DNA of 36,302 nt, taken from the NCBI GenBank assembly GCA_003486385.1, contig DNFT01000093.1:1-36302 (forward strand). The letters run 5' to 3'. Of this stretch, positions 15,115 through 23,778 are shown one piece after another. Every line of letters begins with the position of its first letter. Position 1 is the stretch's first letter. The notes beneath the pieces were generated by a model, which saw only the letters and a list, made by a program, of their open reading frames with translations, was not told the origin of the DNA and did no database searches. Position numbers and translations under genes: made by a program. Source of the stretch: Eubacterium sp. (GTDB lineage Bacteria > Bacillota > Clostridia > Lachnospirales > Lachnospiraceae).

Positions 15115-18100
15115 ATGAAGGTAAAAAGGTGGTATACAATCATGTTGTTTGCAGCGGCATGTCTGGCGGTGAACTGCGCAGGAAAATTTATGGCACTTGG
15201 ACTGCAGCTCCCGCTGTGGCTTGACTCATTTGGAACAGTGCTTGCGGCGTATGTTTTAGGACCTGTCTGTGGTGCAATGGTTGGCATGACAGGCAATATA
15301 ATCTATTCGATTGTCAACTCGTGGGACAGTGCTATATATGCCCTTGTGAGTGCGATGGTGGGAATATCTGTGGGAGTTTGTGCCCAAAAGGGATATCTTA
15401 AGAGCCTCTTCGGAGCTCTTTCAGTGAGCTTTCTTGTGACTGTTCTTTCAGTCTTCATTTCGGTTCCGCTTAATTTCAGGTTTTCAGGTGGATATACACA
15501 GAATATATGGGGTGATGGGATTATTGAGGCTATGAAAAAAATAGGCTTCAATAAATTTTTCAGCTGTTGTATAGGACAATTTTATCTTGATTTCCTTGAC
15601 AAGGTTATAACGGTGCTTGCCCTGTATCTTGCTGTGAAGCATTATGGAATTTATAAGGAAAAATACCGTGGAAAGAAATTTTCCCTCAGGCAGAAAAATG
15701 TATCACGGCTTGTGATAGCGTTTCTGATGAGCAGCATGCTTGCAGGAGGAGTTTTTGCCGGAAGCGTCAGCGCGGATGACCATACATGTGTGGGGACTTC
15801 GCAGGATGACAGTGCGGATACGGAAAATTATAATGATTATCTTCAAACTATATATGGCAGGGAGAATGGTATTCCCGGAGGATGTGCCAACGATATTGCC
15901 CAGACTAATGATGGTGTGCTGTGGTTCGGAACCTACGGAGGGCTTTACAGGTACAATGGAAGCGAATTCAAATGGATGGACGGATATGAGTCTGTAAAGA
16001 CTGTGAACTGCCTTTATAAGGATGAGGAAGGAAGACTGTGGATAGGTACCAATGACAATGGAATTTCCATAATAATAAATGATACATTGACGAATGTGAT
16101 ATCCAAGGAGGATGGTCTGGCTGCCGATTCTGTGCGCTGTATAACCCAGAGTACGGACGGAGATTACTATGTCGGAACCACAGGCGAGCTGTCAATCGTT
16201 ACTCTTGCAGGTGGTCTGTCTGTAAAGAGTACCGTGCATGACATAACCTACGCAAGGTGTATTGATGCAGATTCCAATGGTGATGTTGCCGTTGTCACGG
16301 ACAAGGGATTGCTGTATCTGCTTAATAGCGGAAGAATAATAAATATGCGCCTTCCCGATGGCACAGACAGTTATACCTGCTGCCGGTATTATGGTGGCAG
16401 GCTATATGCCGGAACATCAGAAAACGAAATACAAATCTATTCTACAGATAATGGAGAGCTTGTCTGCGAGAAGAAGGTTGAATGTGGAGATATAAAGAAT
16501 ATAAAATCGCTATGCTTTAGTGAGGACGGCACCATGTTTATCTGTGCCGACAATGGGATAGCATATTTTGCCGCAGATGGAAAATATGAGACAATAAACG
16601 CAGCAGCATTTAACAGTTCAATAGATCACATGCTCATAGATTATCAGGGAAATCTATGGTTTACCTCATCAAGACTCGGAGTTATGAGAATGTGCAGGTC
16701 TATCTTTAAAAGATATGATTATGGTGCTGACATGGGTGAGGAGGTTGTAAACTCGACAGCTGAAAGAGCGGGCTTAATATACATTGGAACGGACAGTGGG
16801 CTTATAATATCTGATAGCTGTTCCGATAAAAATATTTCTAATGCCCTGACGGATAAGCTTGCCGGTGTGCGTATAAGGTGTGTGTATAATGATGGGCATG
16901 ACAATCTGTGGATATGTACGTCCGGAAGGGGTATATATATGTCTTCGCCGGATGGAGAAATACATGTATATGACAGCGATAATGGGACGAGCGGGAATAA
17001 ATTCAGAACAATTACAGCACTGTCGGATGGCTCAATGCTCGCCGCTGGGGATGCGGGTCTTACCTTTATAATGGATGGAAGAGTACAGAAAAATATAGGA
17101 TATTCCGAGGGAATGGAAAATTCTAAGGTACTGTGTGTGATTGAGAGGGAAGCCGGCGTGTATTTTGCCGGGACGGATGGAAACGGCATAGATGTGATAA
17201 AGGATGGTAAGGTGGTTGATAATTACGGAAAGGATGACGGATTAAGCTCAGAGGTAATTCTGAGACTGGTCGAGGACAAGTCCGGGACAGGCGTCTTTAT
17301 AGTGACAAGCAACAATATATGCTATATGGACAGCGAAGGTATCAGAATACTTAACAATTTTCCGTACTACAACAATTATGATATTGTTGAGGGAGATAAT
17401 GGGGTTCTGTTCGTGTTAAGCTCAGCAGGTATATATATCGTTGACAAGACAGAGCTGCTAAGCGGAAAAGCCTTGGAGTATAAGCTTCTTGGCAGTGATT
17501 CGGGGCTTGTGGAGGCACTGACTCCGAATGCATGGAACCATATTGATGATGACAATAACCTCTATCTTTCGACGGATACAGGAGTTGTGTGTATGAATCT
17601 TAATAATTATGAGGTATCGATACGTTCCTACAGAATGCAGATGAAGGCTATAGAGCTTGACGATGTGAGATATATCATTGAAAACGGTGACGATATTCAC
17701 ATCGGAAGCGGTGTGCAGAAGGTTCAGATATTTCCGGAGATAATAAATTATTCAGTCAATACACCTTATGTCAGCGTATACCTTGAGGGCTATGATGAGA
17801 AGCCGAGTGTGATGCTGCAGAGCGAACTGTCGGGAGTGATATATACCGGACTTCCGATAGGAACATATACATTTCATCTTGCGGTATTAGACAGCAGGGG
17901 AAAAAATGTTGTTGTTGAAAACACATACACCTTGATAAAGGATGCGGAAATCTATGACCACTGGTGGTTTATATTCTACATGGTTACAGTGTTTGCAATT
18001 GCTGTTGCATATCTTACATGGCTGGTTTTCAGAACCCAGTTCCAGAAAGCACTGAATCTTCAGAGGAAGGAGCTTGAGCTGGCGAGAACACAGCTTGAAA

Positions 18101-18714
18101 TGGGAAATGAAACAGTGCTTACAATTGCAAGGACGGTGGATGCGAAGGATGTGAATACAAGCCAGCATTCTGCGCGTGTGGCAGAGTATTCGGTGCTTAT
18201 AGCGGAGGAGCTTGGCTATGACGAGAAGAGTAAGGAGCAGTTGAGAAAAGCGGCTCTGCTTCATGATATTGGCAAGATAGGCATTCCAGACAGAATACTA
18301 AACAAGCCGGAAAGACTTACAGATGAGGAATATGCCATTATGAAGTCACATGTGGTAAAGGGAGCTGAGATACTTAAGAGCTTTACCTTGATAGAGCATG
18401 TTGAGGAAGGAGCACTCTACCACCACGAAAGATATGACGGCAAGGGGTATGTGCATGGATTAAAGGGCGGGGAGATTCCGTTAAATGCGAGGATTATCGG
18501 AATAGCCGATACCTTCGATGCCATGACCGCCAACAGAGTCTACAGGAAGCAGCTTGACATGGACTATGTGCTTAATGAACTGAAAAAGGGAAGAGGAACA
18601 CAGTTTGACCCTGAGCTTGTGGATATTATGCTGCGGCTTATAGCTGACGGAAAAATTGATATCCGAAGTCTGTATGAAGATAAACAAAATGGAGTACAGG
18701 GGGAAAGAACATGA
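15115..18714 (+). CDS. Membrane sensor: ECF-S-like domain, beta-propellers, Y_Y_Y-like domain, HD-GYP phosphodiesterase
   Basis: A 1,199-aa sensor. Residues 1-~210 hold about six membrane helices resembling an ECF-transporter S component (DSFGTVLAAYVLGPVCGA, then GMTGNIIYSI). Residues ~235-790 are tandem two-component-type propeller blades (DGVLWFGTYGGLYRYNG, EGRLWIGTNDNGISI, DNLWICTSGRGIYM), predicted outside the cell. A beta-sandwich of Y_Y_Y type follows (~830-935), a membrane helix (WWFIFYMVTVFAIAVAYL), a short coiled coil, and an HD-GYP domain (~1005-1190). That domain has H1018, H1050-D1051 (LLHDIGKIGIPD) and H1103-H1104-E1105 (HHERYDGKGYV), and should cleave cyclic-di-GMP. The name-giving P of GYP is V1113. 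The stop overlaps the next start (ATGA), so the BMP-type binding protein is made together with it and is its likely ligand partner. Confidence 0.85.
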   Translation: MKVKRWYTIMLFAAACLAVNCAGKFMALGLQLPLWLDSFGTVLAAYVLGPVCGAMVGMTGNIIYSIVNSWDSAIYALVSAMVGISVGVCAQKGYLKSLFGALSVSFLVTVLSVFISVPLNFRFSGGYTQNIWGDGIIEAMKKIGFNKFFSCCIGQFYLDFLDKVITVLALYLAVKHYGIYKEKYRGKKFSLRQKNVSRLVIAFLMSSMLAGGVFAGSVSADDHTCVGTSQDDSADTENYNDYLQTIYGRENGIPGGCANDIAQTNDGVLWFGTYGGLYRYNGSEFKWMDGYESVKTVNCLYKDEEGRLWIGTNDNGISIIINDTLTNVISKEDGLAADSVRCITQSTDGDYYVGTTGELSIVTLAGGLSVKSTVHDITYARCIDADSNGDVAVVTDKGLLYLLNSGRIINMRLPDGTDSYTCCRYYGGRLYAGTSENEIQIYSTDNGELVCEKKVECGDIKNIKSLCFSEDGTMFICADNGIAYFAADGKYETINAAAFNSSIDHMLIDYQGNLWFTSSRLGVMRMCRSIFKRYDYGADMGEEVVNSTAERAGLIYIGTDSGLIISDSCSDKNISNALTDKLAGVRIRCVYNDGHDNLWICTSGRGIYMSSPDGEIHVYDSDNGTSGNKFRTITALSDGSMLAAGDAGLTFIMDGRVQKNIGYSEGMENSKVLCVIEREAGVYFAGTDGNGIDVIKDGKVVDNYGKDDGLSSEVILRLVEDKSGTGVFIVTSNNICYMDSEGIRILNNFPYYNNYDIVEGDNGVLFVLSSAGIYIVDKTELLSGKALEYKLLGSDSGLVEALTPNAWNHIDDDNNLYLSTDTGVVCMNLNNYEVSIRSYRMQMKAIELDDVRYIIENGDDIHIGSGVQKVQIFPEIINYSVNTPYVSVYLEGYDEKPSVMLQSELSGVIYTGLPIGTYTFHLAVLDSRGKNVVVENTYTLIKDAEIYDHWWFIFYMVTVFAIAVAYLTWLVFRTQFQKALNLQRKELELARTQLEMGNETVLTIARTVDAKDVNTSQHSARVAEYSVLIAEELGYDEKSKEQLRKAALLHDIGKIGIPDRILNKPERLTDEEYAIMKSHVVKGAEILKSFTLIEHVEEGALYHHERYDGKGYVHGLKGGEIPLNARIIGIADTFDAMTANRVYRKQLDMDYVLNELKKGRGTQFDPELVDIMLRLIADGKIDIRSLYEDKQNGVQGERT

Positions 18715-19904
18715 AAAAGACATATATTATAACTTTTCTTACATGTGCTGTGTCAATCGCACTGGTACTTATGCTTACAGGTATTTTCAGAAAGGATGCC
18801 GACAGCACGGTGAAGGTCGGATTTATCTATGTAGGCGATGCAAGTACAGGATATACAGGTAATTTCATTGCTGCGCAGAAGGAGCTTGAGACACTGTATC
18901 AGGACAGGGTGGAGATAATGGCGATGTACAATGTGGCTGAGGGGACGGAAGGGGAGTACCTTCAGGGACTGGTTGATGCAGGCTGTGACATTATTTTTTC
19001 CACAAGCTACAATTATGGTATTACAACAAAAGAATTTGCACAGCGGTATCCGGATATTGAATTTTGCATGGCGACCTGCAGCAATGCAAATGAGGAGCCT
19101 TATCTTGAGAATTACCACACCTTCATGGGTGCGATATACGAGGGAAGGTATGCATCAGGTGTAGCAGCAGGCATGAAGCTTAAGGAACTGCTTGACTCAG
19201 GGGTGATTACAGCTGAGCAGGCGAGAATCGGATATGTAGGCGCATATCCTTATGCCGAGGTTATATCGGGATATACAGCGTTTCTGCTGGGAGTGCGTTC
19301 TGTAGTAGAGAATGCCGTGATGACGGTTAAGTATACATATAAATGGAACGATTATCTGCTCGAAAAGAAATATGCAAGAGAACTTATTGATGAGGGCTGT
19401 GTTATTATATCACAGCATTCCGATACCGCCGGACCTGCCATTGCGTGTGAGGAGACAGATGTAGCTGTTCCGGTGTATCTGATAAGCTACAACGAGAGCA
19501 TGTCCGACATTGCACCTACAACCTACATAACCGGGTGTAAAATCAACTGGAAGCCTTATGTGACAGGTGCTGTGGCTGCTGTCCTTGGCGGTAAATCCAT
19601 AGAAAAAACGGTGAAGGGACATGTAGTCGGAAATGATATTGGTGCAGGATTTGACCAGGGCTGGGTAGAGATGCTTAAAATAAATGATGTAGTTGCCGCT
19701 AAGGGCACCGCAGAGAAGCTGGAGGAGGTTATAGAGGACTTTAAAAAAGGGAAAATACAGGTTTTTAAAGGAAATTATATAGGAATCAATGTGGATGATC
19801 CGGATGATATATATGATTTGTCGGGTGGGTACAGGGAGAATGATAATTGCTCAGCACCTACATTTAAGTATATTTTACAGGATATAATCACAGTAGAGGA
19901 GTAG
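18711..19904 (+). CDS. BMP/PnrA-family substrate-binding protein, membrane-anchored
   Basis: A 397-aa periplasmic-binding-type protein of the basic-membrane-protein (PnrA/Med) family, whose members bind nucleosides. An N-terminal hydrophobic segment (~5-25) is followed by KVGFIYVGDASTGYTGNF, then GCDIIFSTSYNY, YHTFMGAIYEGRYASGVAAG, IGYVGAYPYAEVISGYTAF and, late on, GFDQGWVEM. There is no Cys lipobox after the hydrophobic segment, unlike typical transporter-bound relatives, so it may stay anchored by that helix. No ABC ATPase or permease gene follows. With an ATGA overlap to the HD-GYP sensor gene, the sequence suggests a ligand-presenting subunit rather than an uptake protein. AGGGGGAAAG precedes ATG 18711. 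A promoter for aroC follows, so the pair ends here. Confidence 0.85.
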   Translation: MKKTYIITFLTCAVSIALVLMLTGIFRKDADSTVKVGFIYVGDASTGYTGNFIAAQKELETLYQDRVEIMAMYNVAEGTEGEYLQGLVDAGCDIIFSTSYNYGITTKEFAQRYPDIEFCMATCSNANEEPYLENYHTFMGAIYEGRYASGVAAGMKLKELLDSGVITAEQARIGYVGAYPYAEVISGYTAFLLGVRSVVENAVMTVKYTYKWNDYLLEKKYARELIDEGCVIISQHSDTAGPAIACEETDVAVPVYLISYNESMSDIAPTTYITGCKINWKPYVTGAVAAVLGGKSIEKTVKGHVVGNDIGAGFDQGWVEMLKINDVVAAKGTAEKLEEVIEDFKKGKIQVFKGNYIGINVDDPDDIYDLSGGYRENDNCSAPTFKYILQDIITVEE

Positions 19905-19926
19905 GAAAAGCGTATATAAGTTTCTC

Positions 19927-19954
19927 TTGAATTAATGTGATGTTATGATAGAAT
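19927..19954 (+). promoter_or_regulatory. Putative aroC promoter
   Basis: TTGAAT (19927-19932), a 16-bp spacer and TAGAAT (19949-19954) match a sigma-A promoter. The expected start of transcription is about 30 nt before the aroC start codon. Confidence 0.5.
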
Positions 19955-19991
19955 TATACAAGTAAAAATATATGAGCGGAATGGAGATATT

Positions 19992-21092
19992 ATGTCTGGT
20001 TCAACATTTGGTAATATATTCAGAATAAGCACCTGGGGTGAATCCCACGGTAAGGCATTAGGTGTTGTGATTGACGGCTGTCCCGCAGGGCTTGAGCTAT
20101 GTGAAGATGACATACAGGTATTCCTTGACAGAAGAAAGCCGGGTCAGTCAAGGTATGTTACACAGCGCAGGGAGAGTGACAGTGTCGAGATACTTTCAGG
20201 TGTGTTCGAGGGAAAGACAACGGGAACTCCTATTTCACTTATGGTTCGGAATGAGTCACAGCGTTCGGCAGATTACTCAGAGATAGCAGGGTATTACAGA
20301 CCGGGACATGCAGACTATACCTTTGATGAGAAGTACGGTTTCAGGGATTACAGAGGCGGAGGACGTTCATCAGGCCGTGAGACGATCGGAAGGGTGGCGG
20401 CAGGAGCTGTTGCCGTGAAGCTTTTAGGACAGATGGGCATTGAGCTGTATGCCTATGCAAGCGCCATAGGTGGCATAGCGATGGACAGAGACTCATTTAA
20501 TCTTGAGGAGAGGGACAACAATCCGTTTGCAATGCCGGATGCCGGGGCAGCACTCAGGATAAAGAAGTATGCCGACAGGAAGCTTGAAGAGTGTAATTCC
20601 ATGGGCGGAATCATAGAGTGTGTGGTAAAGAACATGCCTGCAGGAATAGGGGAGCCGGTTTTCGATAAGCTGGATGCGAACCTTGCCAAGGCGATTATGT
20701 CAATAGGGGCTGTCAAGGGTGTTGAGATTGGTGATGGCTTCGCAGCTGCGGACAGCACAGGACTTGAGAATAATGATGCGTTCAGAATGAAGGATGGACA
20801 CATTGTAAAGCAGACAAATCATGCCGGAGGAATATTAGGCGGCATGAGCGATGGCTCAGATATTATTCTGAGGGCGGCAGTCAAGCCGACTCCGTCAATT
20901 GCAGCCACACAGCATACAGTGAACAAGGCCGGTGAGGAGATTGATATTTCCATACATGGAAGACATGACCCGATGATTGTGCCAAGGGCGGTTGTTGTTG
21001 TTGAGGCGATGACGGCGATAACGCTTGTCGATATGCTGTTCATGGGAATGACAAGCAGACTTGACAGAATAGTGGATTTTTATAAAAGATAG
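19992..21092 (+). CDS. aroC: Chorismate synthase
   Basis: The 366-aa enzyme makes chorismate from EPSP, the last common step to aromatic amino acids and folate. Signature blocks are intact: GNIFRISTWGESHGKALG (signature 1, with the catalytic His), RPGHADYTF, RDYRGGGRSSGRET (signature 2), and RHDPMIVPRAVVVVEAM near the end (signature 3, with its catalytic His and Asp). The length is standard for bacteria and it uses reduced FMN as cofactor. GGAG lies a few bases before ATG 19992. No other shikimate gene adjoins it, so it seems to have its own promoter; tgt follows after 59 nt and may be on the same transcript. Confidence 0.97.
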   Translation: MSGSTFGNIFRISTWGESHGKALGVVIDGCPAGLELCEDDIQVFLDRRKPGQSRYVTQRRESDSVEILSGVFEGKTTGTPISLMVRNESQRSADYSEIAGYYRPGHADYTFDEKYGFRDYRGGGRSSGRETIGRVAAGAVAVKLLGQMGIELYAYASAIGGIAMDRDSFNLEERDNNPFAMPDAGAALRIKKYADRKLEECNSMGGIIECVVKNMPAGIGEPVFDKLDANLAKAIMSIGAVKGVEIGDGFAAADSTGLENNDAFRMKDGHIVKQTNHAGGILGGMSDGSDIILRAAVKPTPSIAATQHTVNKAGEEIDISIHGRHDPMIVPRAVVVVEAMTAITLVDMLFMGMTSRLDRIVDFYKR

Positions 21093-21151
21093 TGAATCAC
21101 AGCATTCAGAATGAAATTGCAGTAAACAGTTTTTGGAGGAAATTTTATAAT

Positions 21152-22297
21152 ATGTATGAATTATTGACAACAGACGGAATGGCTAAGAGGGGAACCTTCC
21201 ACACCGTTCACGGAACAGTGCAGACACCGCTTTTTATGAATGTCGGCACTGCTGCAGCTATAAAGGGAGCTGTTGCTACAACGGATCTTAAGGAGATTGG
21301 TACACAGGTGGAGTTATCCAACACCTACCATCTTCATGTAAGACCGGGTGATAAGATTGTAAAGCAGATGGGCGGACTTCACAGGTTTATGAACTGGGAC
21401 AGACCGATACTCACGGATTCAGGCGGATTTCAGGTATTTTCACTTGCAAGCCTTCGTAAGATTAAGGAGGAGGGTGTATATTTTAACTCTCATATAGATG
21501 GAAGAAAGATTTTCATGGGGCCGGAGGAGAGCATGCAGATACAGTCGAACCTTGCCTCAACCATCGCGATGGCATTCGATGAGTGTCCTCCACATCCTGC
21601 CACAAGAGAGTATATGCAGAATTCCGTTGACAGAACTACAAGATGGCTTCATCGCTGTAAGGCAGAGATGACACGTCTTAACGGTCTGGAGGATACAATC
21701 AATAAGCACCAGATGCTGTTTGGCATCAATCAGGGCGGAACCTTTGAGGACATAAGAATAGAGCATGCAAAGGCTATATCGGAGCTTGAACTTGACGGTT
21801 ATGCACTTGGAGGTCTTGCTGTAGGTGAAAGCCATGCAGATATGTACAATATAATCGAGAAGACCACGCCTTACCTTCCAAAGAATAAGCCGACATACCT
21901 TATGGGTGTCGGGACACCGGCTAATATTCTTGAGTCGGTTGACAGAGGTGTTGATTTCTTCGACTGTGTCTATCCTTCAAGGAACGGAAGACATGGGCAT
22001 GTATATACACACAGGGGAAAGATTAATCTTTTCAATGCGCAGTATGAGCTTGACAATGAGCCTATCGAGGAGGGCTGCGGCTGTCCTGCGTGCAGGAATT
22101 ATAGTAAGGCATATATAAGACATCTCCTCAAGGCGAAGGAGATGCTTGGAATGCGTCTGTGCGTTCTTCACAATCTGTATTTTTACAACCACCTCATGGA
22201 GGACATAAGATTGGCTATTGAGGAGCACAGATATGGGGAATTCAAGCGCCGGACTCTTTATGGGCTTCAGGAGCTTGACGGAAATATTTATCTGTAA
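21152..22297 (+). CDS. tgt: Queuine/preQ1 tRNA-guanine transglycosylase
   Basis: A 381-aa enzyme that swaps guanine 34 of tRNAs with GUN anticodons for preQ1, giving queuosine. Catalytic D89 is in LTDSGGFQVFSLA; nucleophile D271 is in FDCVYPSRNGRHGHVYT; the zinc site is C309-x-C311-x2-C314 with H340 (CGCPACRNY, then LCVLHNLYFY). GGAGG (21135-21139) and ATG 21152 give the family N terminus MYELLTTDGMAKRG; an upstream in-frame GTG at 21092 would add 20 unrelated residues. It lies between aroC and a TetR regulator. No queA or preQ1 synthesis genes are in the window. Confidence 0.96.
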   Translation: MYELLTTDGMAKRGTFHTVHGTVQTPLFMNVGTAAAIKGAVATTDLKEIGTQVELSNTYHLHVRPGDKIVKQMGGLHRFMNWDRPILTDSGGFQVFSLASLRKIKEEGVYFNSHIDGRKIFMGPEESMQIQSNLASTIAMAFDECPPHPATREYMQNSVDRTTRWLHRCKAEMTRLNGLEDTINKHQMLFGINQGGTFEDIRIEHAKAISELELDGYALGGLAVGESHADMYNIIEKTTPYLPKNKPTYLMGVGTPANILESVDRGVDFFDCVYPSRNGRHGHVYTHRGKINLFNAQYELDNEPIEEGCGCPACRNYSKAYIRHLLKAKEMLGMRLCVLHNLYFYNHLMEDIRLAIEEHRYGEFKRRTLYGLQELDGNIYL

Positions 22298-22314
22298 GGG
22301 GATAGGTGAGTATT

Positions 22315-22827
22315 ATGCTGGATTCGACGAAACGGAATGTTGTAAATTCACTGCTTACGCTATTAGACGAGAAACCGATGGATGATATTACCATATCGGA
22401 ACTCACACAGATGGCAGGAATCTCAAGAATGACCTTCTATAGGAATTATAGCTGCAAGGAGGATATTCTCTCAGAGCACTTCAAGGATGTGCTCAAGCAG
22501 TATAAGCTGGATATGGGTGATGAGTTCGGCAAGGGAAATTATTACGACAAGAAGAATATAATTCATTGCTTTCAGTACTTTTACGAGCAGAAAGAATTTC
22601 TTGAATCGGTGATTAAAAGAGGCTTTAACTACATTTTCATCTCTGAGGTTGACAAGTATGTTATGAAGACATGGTGGAAGCGCGGTGATGGGCAGAAGAA
22701 GGCATATTGCCTGCATGCCTTTGCGGGAGCGCTGTACAACCTTTATATAAGCTGGGCGATGAACGGCTACAAGGAGACACCGGAGGAGATGGCGAACCTG
22801 CTTGAAGGAATGAGACTGGCAAGATAA
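22315..22827 (+). CDS. TetR-family transcriptional regulator
   Basis: A 170-aa regulator. The N-terminal HTH is clear: STKRNVVNSLLTLLDEKPMD, then DITISELTQMAGISRMTFYR, then NYSCKEDIL, the TFYRNY recognition helix of the family. The C-terminal helical domain (FEQK-like FYEQKEFLESVIKRG region onward) resembles the DhaS-like TetR_C_8 type, often with no known ligand. ATG 22315 follows AGGTGAG; GTG 22306 would add three residues. It is 17 nt after tgt and ends immediately before the palindromic repeat. Nothing in the sequence names its targets; no TetR-type operator is obvious next to it. Confidence 0.85.
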   Translation: MLDSTKRNVVNSLLTLLDEKPMDDITISELTQMAGISRMTFYRNYSCKEDILSEHFKDVLKQYKLDMGDEFGKGNYYDKKNIIHCFQYFYEQKEFLESVIKRGFNYIFISEVDKYVMKTWWKRGDGQKKAYCLHAFAGALYNLYISWAMNGYKETPEEMANLLEGMRLAR

Positions 22828-22831
22828 AGCC

Positions 22832-22893
22832 TGGGACAGGGGTCAGACCCCGTGTCCCACATAGTTGGGACACGGGGTCTGACCCCTGTCCCA
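22832..22893. repeat. Large palindromic repeat between convergent genes; GGGACAGGGGTCAGACCCC family
   Basis: Two perfect 28-nt arms (22832-22859 and 22866-22893) are exact reverse complements around a 6-nt loop. Each arm is itself nearly palindromic, with GGGACA and TGTCCC outside and GGGGTC and GACCCC inside. It fills the 70-nt gap between the TetR gene and the convergent ECF gene, so it can act as a two-way terminator. A second copy of the half-arm, with one difference in the first 21 bases, lies at 36281-36302. I recall this GGGACAGGGGTCAGACCCC motif as a dispersed REP-like repeat in many bacteria, sometimes linked to Y1 transposases; no transposase gene is here. Confidence 0.9.
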
Positions 22894-22897
22894 AATT

Positions 22898-23764
22898 TTA
22901 TATTTCGCGGAAAAGTCCGGCTTTCTTGAGTGCCGGGCGGAGTGCAAGGTACACAACGGAAGCCACGATAACAGCGATGATTGCGTTTACAAGAGTTGTT
23001 ATTGAGTTAATCTTTGCGAGTGCCTTTGCCAGCTCCTGAGGTGTACCGAGGAGATACGTCTTGTAAAAATAGCCTACAATCGGGTCTGCAACAACATTAA
23101 ATGCCATACCTGCGATACATGAAACAACAACCGCTACAGGGAGTCTCTTAGCAGGGAAGCCTTCCTTAGCAATCTTGAATACCTTGTGTGCGACAAGACC
23201 GACGATAAGGCCAATGCACAGCTTGAGAAGGAAGGTCTTAGGTGCGCTTGTCACATAGCCTGTCATAAGGTCTGAGAGTGTCATTCCGACTGCTCCCGCA
23301 AGACCACCCCACATACCGCCGAGTAAGAGTGCTGCGAGCACGCAGAACACGTTTCCAAGGTGGAACATTGTCTTTTCGGTTCCTACAGGAATGTCAATCT
23401 TTAAGTAGCCTGCTCCGACGTAGCACAGTGCTGCGAGAAGGGCAGCCTCAGCGAGAACAATGATTGGAACGTTCTTAGTGTCCTTAGGTGCTGTGAGGGC
23501 GGCGATGAAAATTACAATGCCGATTACGACAAGCACAAGACCTATTGCGTAGAGCATATCGGTGGAATTTATTGTTGCTTCGGCTGTTTTTAATGCACCG
23601 GCACTTACACTGTCGGCATTTTCCTTATAAGCCTTTATGACGCTTTTTGCATCTGCATAGCTGTCGGACATTCTCTTTGAATATCCGTTGATTCCGAGTA
23701 CAAGACCTGCGATGAAAATCACCGCGGCGATGATGATACGAACTAATTTAATATTCTTTTTCAT
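22898..23764 (-). CDS. ECF transporter S component, probably for a vitamin B6 form
   Basis: A 288-aa membrane protein. A leading helix (~8-25) and an extracellular stretch come first, then a second helix (~70-90), then the six-helix S-component fold: PIIVLAEAALLAALCYVGAG, LGNVFCVLAALLLGGMWGGL, AGAVGMTLSDLMTGYV, LLKLCIGLIVGLVAHKVFK, and a final pair ending KKAGLFREI. Such proteins capture a vitamin and hand it to a shared ECF energising module encoded elsewhere. The gene starts 14 nt after a pyridoxal kinase gene with AAAAGGAG in front, so a B6 vitamer (PdxU-like) is the most likely substrate by context; sequence alone does not prove it. The N-terminal extension with an extra helix is longer than in typical S components. 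Confidence 0.8.
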   Translation of the reverse strand: MKKNIKLVRIIIAAVIFIAGLVLGINGYSKRMSDSYADAKSVIKAYKENADSVSAGALKTAEATINSTDMLYAIGLVLVVIGIVIFIAALTAPKDTKNVPIIVLAEAALLAALCYVGAGYLKIDIPVGTEKTMFHLGNVFCVLAALLLGGMWGGLAGAVGMTLSDLMTGYVTSAPKTFLLKLCIGLIVGLVAHKVFKIAKEGFPAKRLPVAVVVSCIAGMAFNVVADPIVGYFYKTYLLGTPQELAKALAKINSITTLVNAIIAVIVASVVYLALRPALKKAGLFREI

Positions 23765-23778
23765 AATGTAAGCTCCTT

